64,000 bases of DNA from Streptomyces viridiviolaceus (GTDB taxonomy: Bacteria; Actinomycetota; Actinomycetes; Streptomycetales; Streptomycetaceae): contig NZ_BMWA01000010.1 in assembly GCF_014650995.1 (NCBI RefSeq), forward strand, positions 42,241 to 106,240, written 5' to 3'. The position numbers and the translations under genes were made by a program. The notes below the pieces were generated by a model. The model was not told where the DNA came from. It searched no databases and was given only the letters and a program-made list of their open reading frames with translations. Positions 60,001 to 64,000 of the stretch are shown here, piece by piece (position 1 is the stretch's first letter; every line of letters starts with the position of its first letter).

Positions 60001-60854
60001 CCGCTGCCCCCGACGATGGACGCGACGTGCGTACCGTGGCCGAAGACGTCACCCGTGCCCGAGCTTCCGGAGAAGTCCTTGGCCTCCGTGATGCGCCCGG
60101 CGAGATCGGGGTGCGAGGCGTCCGCCCCCGTGTCCAGGACCGCGACCTTGACGCCGTCACCCCGGAAACCACCGTCCCAGGCGGCCGGCGCGCCGATCTG
60201 CCGTGTGCTGCGGTCCAGTACCGGCGCCACGCGTCCGTCCAGCCAGATCCTGGGCATGGTGGAGACCCGATCGGCAGCCACCTCCGTGCCGTCCGGTACG
60301 AGGCTTTCCCAGAACCGGCCGAGCTGCTGCTGGTCGACTCGTACGGAGCGGGCCTTGATGCTCGTCAACTCGCGTACGGGGGAGCCGTCGTCGGAGAAGG
60401 CGGTCAGCTCCCGGGCCGCCGGAGCCTTCCCGGCGGGCGAGTCGCCCAGGATCAGCGGGAGCGCGTCTGTGTGGGCCTCGTCGTAGCGCTGCGCGATCAG
60501 GGCGGTCACGTCGAACAACGCGCCGTCCAGCCGGCCGGCCGACACGAGGCCGGCGGCGTCCGAGGGCAGGACGGTCAGGCGACCGTCCTCCTCCACCGTG
60601 CGGAAGACGATGCCCTGCCGTCCAGGACCCGGTTCCACGCCGGCGGTCTGCCGGCCGATACCGGGCACCTTGCGGACGGTCACCTTGTCGCCCGTGATCA
60701 GGCGCACGGTCGCCGTTTCGTCGGACGTGACCGCGGTGACGGCCCCGCCCTTCGGCTCCGTGGCGTCGGCGATCACCGGGGACACGGCACCGGCGACCAG
60801 CGCCAGGCCCACCGATGTCGCCGCCGCCAGGCGGATCCGTCTTCTCAGTCCCAT
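57075..60854 (-). CDS. Large secreted S8 subtilisin-like serine protease
   Basis: A 1259-residue secreted protease. The Sec signal peptide reads MGLRRRIRLAAATSVGLALV and so on, with cleavage near residue 31, followed by a propeptide-like region. The S8 domain has Asp241 in VAVLDTGADASHPDL, His273 in GHGTHVASI and Ser451 in SGTSMATPHVAG. Long beta-rich domains follow. One includes a PA-like insert (GKVAVLTNRDGIDERPAIER and AAAAGARAVVLVHWEDNAWT). The tail is Ig-like (SVRVTATDAAGASVRQTVTR). The ATG at 60854 has an AGGGAAGG box; ATG 60884 is the alternative. Confidence 0.93.
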   Translation of the reverse strand: MGLRRRIRLAAATSVGLALVAGAVSPVIADATEPKGGAVTAVTSDETATVRLITGDKVTVRKVPGIGRQTAGVEPGPGRQGIVFRTVEEDGRLTVLPSDAAGLVSAGRLDGALFDVTALIAQRYDEAHTDALPLILGDSPAGKAPAARELTAFSDDGSPVRELTSIKARSVRVDQQQLGRFWESLVPDGTEVAADRVSTMPRIWLDGRVAPVLDRSTRQIGAPAAWDGGFRGDGVKVAVLDTGADASHPDLAGRITEAKDFSGSSGTGDVFGHGTHVASIVGGSGAASDGSRKGVAPDADLLIGKVLGDDGYGSESQVIAGMEWAASEGAQVVNMSLGSEQATDGRDPMSLALNELGRRTGTLFVVAAGNSGEQGARTVGSPGAADAALTVGAVDRDDSLAAFSSRGPRLGDDSVKPDVTAPGVGIVAARAAGTTMGDPVDEHHVAASGTSMATPHVAGAAALLAQRHPDWDGTALKDALISSADTMTGQKVTEQGGGRIDVAAALGPVSATGTVTLGSFEAGTTAPRTVPLTYTNSSAEDVTLTLTPRWSEADGRAVPAEALRLGSGTVRVPAGGTAEVPLTLDPAHVPQGKYYGYVSGTASDDAVTVHTTLSLVVHGPVHRLTVRTLDKDGDRVQALPTIWGAEGFVDYTDPDTAVAEVEEGVYSVSHASIDTASDGQELREVIQPEVNVTKDTVVTLDARATRAVDIRTPQPAEQRGTLSYQTYRELDGHSALQGTMYFDNAKRLYVSPTATVTHGTFEFSSRWQLVAPLLEATVAGTGNRLNAYYMPNSPLLDEGGSTLTAMAAGDATEPSLAHARGKVAVLTNRDGIDERPAIERAAAAGARAVVLVHWEDNAWTRWTPDGERMALPTIRVGARSGDDLLDRIARRTTKLRFGGTARSPYLYDVMQVAKQRIPRHVRHDVTASNSAVVRTTYADNGGTGWAAEQRFGWRPFQTSAWLQYTRYVPTGFERTEYVSAGDTTWQHLVHHRTTYDVDLPLALGMRDTPRSYKAGTRADETWQGAVVRPSIPAGTTTPTVRSGDVLRLRVPEFTDSQAGHWSRLLPPDGGGIGTSAESGDSAGATLYRDGARVAELADAWQDVEVPTGPADYRLDLKTRRVADDWRYGTATDTSWSFRSGGTTDAPVTLNLLQLDYEVQVAADNSLAASGKYGFLVTVRAQEGLPAPRGVRTRVETSYDDGRTWQRAQVRDRGHNAFQATAPRPSAVHGSTPVSVRVTATDAAGASVRQTVTRAFLLTR

Positions 60855-61011
60855 GCCTTCCCTCACAAGCGATGCGATGTTCATGCGCTCGTCAGAATCC
60901 GGCGGTGATGACATCGCTGTCACCCGATTCCGCTGGCACAGGTGCGACATGTCGCAACCGCGACACGCGTCGCCCGTGGGGCACGGCACGAGGGGAACGG
61001 GCGGGCTTCCG

Positions 61012-61284
61012 TCATCTGCGGCTGCGGTCGGCCTCGGACAGGCCGCCCCACACGCCGTAGTGCTCCCGCGTCTCCAGCGCCATCCGTGCGCACTGCTCCC
61101 GGACCGGGCAGCCCTCGCACACACGGCGTGCACGCTCCTCGCGTTCGCGCCGGAGGCGACCGCGCTCACCCGTGGGTGAGTAGAAGACGGAGCTGTCCAT
61201 GCCGCGGCAGGCGGCGAAACGCTGCCAGTCCCACAGGTCGCCCACTGGCTGGAGACGGACTGCGTAACTGGGTGGTCTGGGCAT
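61012..61284 (-). CDS. WhiB-family iron-sulfur transcriptional regulator
   Basis: A 90-residue WhiB-like protein with the four iron-sulfur ligands Cys26, Cys56, Cys59 and Cys65 (AACRGMDSS; RRVCEGCPVREQCARMAL). It has the turn GVWGG at residues 77-81 and a basic end. It binds a [4Fe-4S] cluster and works with the principal sigma factor to tune transcription, often in redox response or development. ATG 61284 has a GGAGGGG box. It lies alone, divergent from wrbA. Confidence 0.93.
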   Translation of the reverse strand: MPRPPSYAVRLQPVGDLWDWQRFAACRGMDSSVFYSPTGERGRLRREREERARRVCEGCPVREQCARMALETREHYGVWGGLSEADRSRR

Positions 61285-61505
61285 GGCTCAGCTCCCCTCC
61301 CGATAGGTTCCACGGTGCTGTCCGGTAGAGAGTGCGCCGGTCGGAGCGCGCGCACATCCGTCGCCTGACTGACCGTCGGAGCGCAGGTGTGACGTTGAGT
61401 CGAATGACAGATGTGGTGTCCCCCACTGCCCCGCGACCATCTAGCACGACAGCGTCGGCATCGATCACGGCCGGCGCGCCGACGTATCGGAAAGGGAGTC
61501 CGCTC

Positions 61506-62126
61506 GTGAGCCCCACGGTCAAGCTCGCCGTCATCTACTACTCGTCCACCGGCTTCAGCGCGGAGATCGCCAAGGAGATCTCCGACGCGGCGACCAAGGC
61601 GGGAGCGGAGGTACGTCTGCTGAAGGCCGCCGAGCTGGCGCCGGAAGCCGCCATCGCCTCCAACGAGGCATGGGCCGCGCACGCGGCCGCCAGCGCCGGC
61701 ATCCCCGTCGCCACACCTGACGACGTGGAGTGGGCGGACGCCGTCATCTTCGGCACGCCCACGCGCTTCGGCAACGTCTCCTCCCAGCTCAAGCAGTTCC
61801 TTGACACGCTCGGCGGCCTCTGGGCGCAGGGCAAGCTGGCCAACAAGGTCTACAGCGGCTTCGTCACCACGGCGACCACCCACGGTGGCCAGGAGTCGAC
61901 GCTGCTGGCGCTCTACAACTCGATCCACCACTTCGGCGGCCTGATCGTGTCGCCCGGTTACACCGACCCCGTCAAGTTCGTGGACGGCAACCCCTACGGC
62001 ACGTCGCACGTGGACGGACAGGGCAACAACCCGATCGGTGACGAGACCCGCAACGCCGCGCGGCACCAGGCCGAGCGCGTGGTCCAGATCGCCGGCGCGC
62101 TGAAGGCGGGACTGGCAGCCGCCTGA
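61506..62126 (+). CDS. wrbA: NAD(P)H:quinone oxidoreductase, WrbA type
   Basis: A 206-residue flavodoxin-fold protein. The FMN phosphate loop is AVIYYSSTGFSAEIAKEISD. GTPTRFGNVSSQLKQFLDTL and VTTATTHGGQESTLLALYNS are typical WrbA segments. It reduces quinones by two electrons with NAD(P)H and FMN, avoiding semiquinones. GTG 61506 has a GGGAG box. A perfect palindrome follows the stop as terminator, so it is transcribed alone. Confidence 0.92.
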   Translation: MSPTVKLAVIYYSSTGFSAEIAKEISDAATKAGAEVRLLKAAELAPEAAIASNEAWAAHAAASAGIPVATPDDVEWADAVIFGTPTRFGNVSSQLKQFLDTLGGLWAQGKLANKVYSGFVTTATTHGGQESTLLALYNSIHHFGGLIVSPGYTDPVKFVDGNPYGTSHVDGQGNNPIGDETRNAARHQAERVVQIAGALKAGLAAA

Positions 62127-62144
62127 GCTTCCCACAGGGAGGGA

Positions 62145-62192
62145 CGTCGCGTGTCCGGGAGGGAGATCGATCTCCCTCCCGGACACGCGACG
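62145..62192 (+). terminator. Perfect 48-bp palindrome after wrbA
   Basis: Bases 62145-62168 and 62169-62192 are exact inverse copies with no central gap (centre GATCGATC). It starts 18 bp after the wrbA stop. As RNA it would form a stem of about 22 bp closed by a small loop, an unusually long and error-free terminator. No T-run follows. Confidence 0.8.
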
Positions 62193-62302
62193 GCGCGTTC
62201 ACGCCCGTGCGGCGGTTCCCCGCGCAGTCGTGTGACGGATGCGGCCGACGGACGGACGGCCGAGGCTGGAGAGGTACGGAATTCGTGGTGAAGGAGCGGG
62301 AC

Positions 62303-63691
62303 ATGTCCCAGGCAGACACCGGCGTGGAAGACGTCGACCTCCTCGTCGTCGGAGGCGGCAAGGGCGGCAAGACACTCGCCATGGACATCGCCCGCGGCGG
62401 TGGACGTGTGGCCATGGTGGAGCGCGGCATGATCGGCGGCACGTGCATCAACGTGGCGTGCATCCCGACCAAGACCCTGGTGACCAGCGCCAGGCTCCTC
62501 GACAGCCTGAGCCGGGCGGAGCAGGTCGGTGTCCGTGCCGAAAAGCCCGTGGCCGACCTCACTCTCCTGCGTGAGCACAAGGAGGGCGTGGTGGCCGGCA
62601 TGGTCGACCTCAACCACCGTCAGTTCCTCGACAGGGGTATGGACTTCATCCTGGGGACCGCCCGCTTCACCGGTGAACGCACCGTGCGGGTCGAACTGAA
62701 CGACGGCGGTACCCGAGTCCTGCGCGGCAAGGACGTGGTGATCAACACCGGCACCGTGCCCGGGATCCCCGACATCCCCGGCATCACCGAGGTCGAGCCC
62801 CTCACGAGCGAGACGCTGCTGCACCTGGACCGCATCGCCGAGCACCTGGTGGTGATCGGCGGCGGCTACGTCGGACTGGAGTTCGCCCAGATGTTCGCCA
62901 CATTCGGGAGCCGGGTCACGGTGCTGCACCGCGGTGAGCGGGTGCTGCCCCGGGAGGACCCGGACGTCTCGGAGGCACTGACCGGGTTCCTCGCGGACGC
63001 CGGTGTGCGTCTCCACACGGGCGTCACCATCACCGAGGTCTCGCGCGGCCCGTCCGGAGTGACCGTGCGCCTGGGCGACGGAACGGAGGTGACCGGCACG
63101 GACGTGCTGGTGGCCGTCGGCCGGGAACCCGTCACGAAGAACCTGGACCTCGACGCGGCGGGCGTGCGGACGGACGACCGGGGCTTCGTGCGGGTCGACG
63201 ACCGGCTGGCGACATCGGCCCCGCGTACCTGGGCGGTGGGCGACGTCGCAGGAAGTCCCCAGTTCACGCACGTCTCGCTCGACGACTACCGCATCGTCAA
63301 GGCGAACATCGCCGGCGGCGACCGTCGGACGACGGGACGGTTGGTGCCCTGGAACCTGTTCACCACGCCCGAGCTGGCCAGGGTCGGCATGACCGAGACC
63401 GAGGCCCGGGCCGCGGGCCACGACGTGCGGATCGCTCGCATGCCGGTCGCGGCCATTCCGCGGGCCCGCACGCTGCGGGACACCCGGGGCGTCTGGAAGG
63501 CCGTCGTCGACCGGGAAAGCGACCGGATCCTCGGCGTGGCCCTGCTCGGCCCGGACGCCTCGGAGGTGCTGACCGTCGTGCAGACCGCCATGCTGACGGG
63601 CGCCCCGTACACGCTGCTCAGGGACTCGATCATCGCCCACCCGACCATGGCGGAGGGCCTGAACATGCTCTTCAACGCCTGGACCGACTGA
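62303..63691 (+). CDS. FAD-dependent disulfide reductase (lipoamide dehydrogenase/mercuric reductase-like)
   Basis: A 462-residue class I flavoprotein disulfide reductase. It has LLVVGGGKGGKTLAMDIARG (FAD site), the redox pair GGTCINVACIPTKTL (CxxxxC near residues 50-55), VVIGGGYVGLEFAQMFATFG (NAD(P)H site), TWAVGDVAGSPQFTHVSLDD (second FAD motif), and the C-terminal HPTMAEGLN with the catalytic His. There is no N-terminal HMA domain and no C-terminal Cys pair, so true mercuric reductase is unlikely. ATG 62303 has an AAGGAG box. Its last codons are duplicated beyond the stop (63651-63788). Confidence 0.88.
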   Translation: MSQADTGVEDVDLLVVGGGKGGKTLAMDIARGGGRVAMVERGMIGGTCINVACIPTKTLVTSARLLDSLSRAEQVGVRAEKPVADLTLLREHKEGVVAGMVDLNHRQFLDRGMDFILGTARFTGERTVRVELNDGGTRVLRGKDVVINTGTVPGIPDIPGITEVEPLTSETLLHLDRIAEHLVVIGGGYVGLEFAQMFATFGSRVTVLHRGERVLPREDPDVSEALTGFLADAGVRLHTGVTITEVSRGPSGVTVRLGDGTEVTGTDVLVAVGREPVTKNLDLDAAGVRTDDRGFVRVDDRLATSAPRTWAVGDVAGSPQFTHVSLDDYRIVKANIAGGDRRTTGRLVPWNLFTTPELARVGMTETEARAAGHDVRIARMPVAAIPRARTLRDTRGVWKAVVDRESDRILGVALLGPDASEVLTVVQTAMLTGAPYTLLRDSIIAHPTMAEGLNMLFNAWTD

Positions 63692-63788
63692 TCCTGCGCG
63701 TGCCGGTGCCGTGAAGCAGCGGAGGGCCTGAACATGCTCTTCAACGCCTGGACCGACTGATCCTGCGCGTGCCGGTGCCGTGGAGCAG
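63651..63788. repeat. 69-bp tandem duplication of the reductase gene 3' end
   Basis: Bases 63651-63719 are repeated at 63720-63788 with almost no change (a at 63713 against g at 63782 is the clear difference). The unit covers the last codons of the flavoprotein, its stop and about 28 bp of downstream sequence. The second copy therefore gives an orphan gene tail outside the gene. Confidence 0.9.
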
Positions 63789-63896
63789 TCGTCTGACCGA
63801 TGCGGTTCCGCGGGCCGGTGCGGGAGAGTTTTCGTGGCGGGGCCGGCAGGCGTGCCGGAGCCGCCGAGACATGCCACGTCGTCCAGGGAGCGAACC

Positions 63897-64000
63897 ATGT
63901 CGGGAGCCGAAGCCGAGGCCGAGAAGCAGATACTCGGCCGCATCACCGAAATGATCAGCCAGGAGAGGGATTTGCGTGACCGCCTGGCGCAGCACGCCAT
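63897..64000 (+). CDS. DUF2630 family protein, cut by the window end
   Basis: The first 34 codons read MSGAEAEAEKQILGRITEMI, then SQERDLRDRLAQHA. The pattern (ILxRIxEMxxxExxLRxxL) is that of DUF2630, a small coiled-coil protein of about 80 residues found in actinobacteria, function unknown. ATG 63897 has a GGGAG box. The 3' end lies outside the window. Confidence 0.7.
   Translation, partial: MSGAEAEAEKQILGRITEMISQERDLRDRLAQHA

Noticed and set aside
62303..63691. Mercuric reductase (merA)
   Set aside because: There is no N-terminal metal-binding domain, no C-terminal cysteine pair and no mer genes. A general flavoprotein disulfide reductase is the safer call.

Overview
The window is high-GC actinobacterial DNA, almost certainly a Streptomyces chromosome. 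Codon third positions are strongly G/C, GTG starts are frequent, and it encodes a WhiB protein, a secreted prokaryotic phospholipase A2, an anti-sigma-type ATPase, an Rv1733c-type membrane protein and many TetR/DeoR/MarR/ROK regulators. No rRNA, tRNA, CRISPR array, replication origin or complete biosynthetic cluster was seen.

Layout. 0-6 kb: an 85-bp tandem repeat, a frameshifted PucR-type regulator, a DUF3533-type membrane protein, a Dps protein, and a sugar-type operon (Gfo/Idh/MocA oxidoreductase, PmoA-like protein, frameshifted cupin gene) behind a LacI-type operator. 6-12 kb: secreted phospholipase A2, PAP2 phosphatase, and a copper module (CopA ATPase, CopZ chaperone, a divergent exported protein) whose two promoters each contain a CsoR-type box. 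12-20 kb: an amino-sugar/tagatose-type module (DeoR regulator, SIS protein, class II aldolase), an rRNA methyltransferase, AlkB, a ROK protein, and a TetR - DUF4865 - phosphotriesterase-like - tautomerase operon. 20-25 kb: SHOCT protein, anti-sigma ATPase, cysteine-synthase-like PLP enzyme, SRPBCC protein, a second DeoR regulator. 25-34 kb: a membrane protein with a C-terminal hydrolase domain facing a beta-helix/AAA+ fusion protein, a MITE-like inverted-repeat element, an Rv1733c-type protein, a MOSC protein and a two-domain TerD protein. 34-44.5 kb: HpnB-like glycosyltransferase, Asp/Glu racemase-like protein, O-antigen-ligase-like protein, apolipoprotein N-acyltransferase, Nudix, and a 3-hydroxybutyrate dehydrogenase with a PucR/CdaR-type regulator and a metabolite:proton symporter.

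44.5-56 kb is a gene graveyard. It holds broken pieces of a HAD phosphatase, a graspetide (tgmB-like) ATP-grasp ligase, a DUF1697 gene, two IS5-type transposase 3' ends, three MFS transporters or transporter fragments (one of them intact), and 3' ends of asd and a GntR regulator. Between them are apparently intact genes: a lipoprotein, RidA, SDR plus MerR, a MarR/quinone-oxidoreductase/NmrA set, and LysR plus MFS. One NmrA reading frame appears to have lost its stop and runs through a terminator hairpin.

56-64 kb: a TrmB/LuxR-type regulator, a 1259-residue secreted subtilisin-like protease, WhiB, WrbA followed by a perfect 48-bp palindrome, a mercuric-reductase/lipoamide-dehydrogenase-like flavoenzyme whose 3' end is duplicated as a 69-bp tandem repeat, and the start of a DUF2630 gene cut by the window edge.

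Functions come from reading motifs by eye. No database search was run, and start codons were chosen from ribosome binding sites and family lengths.
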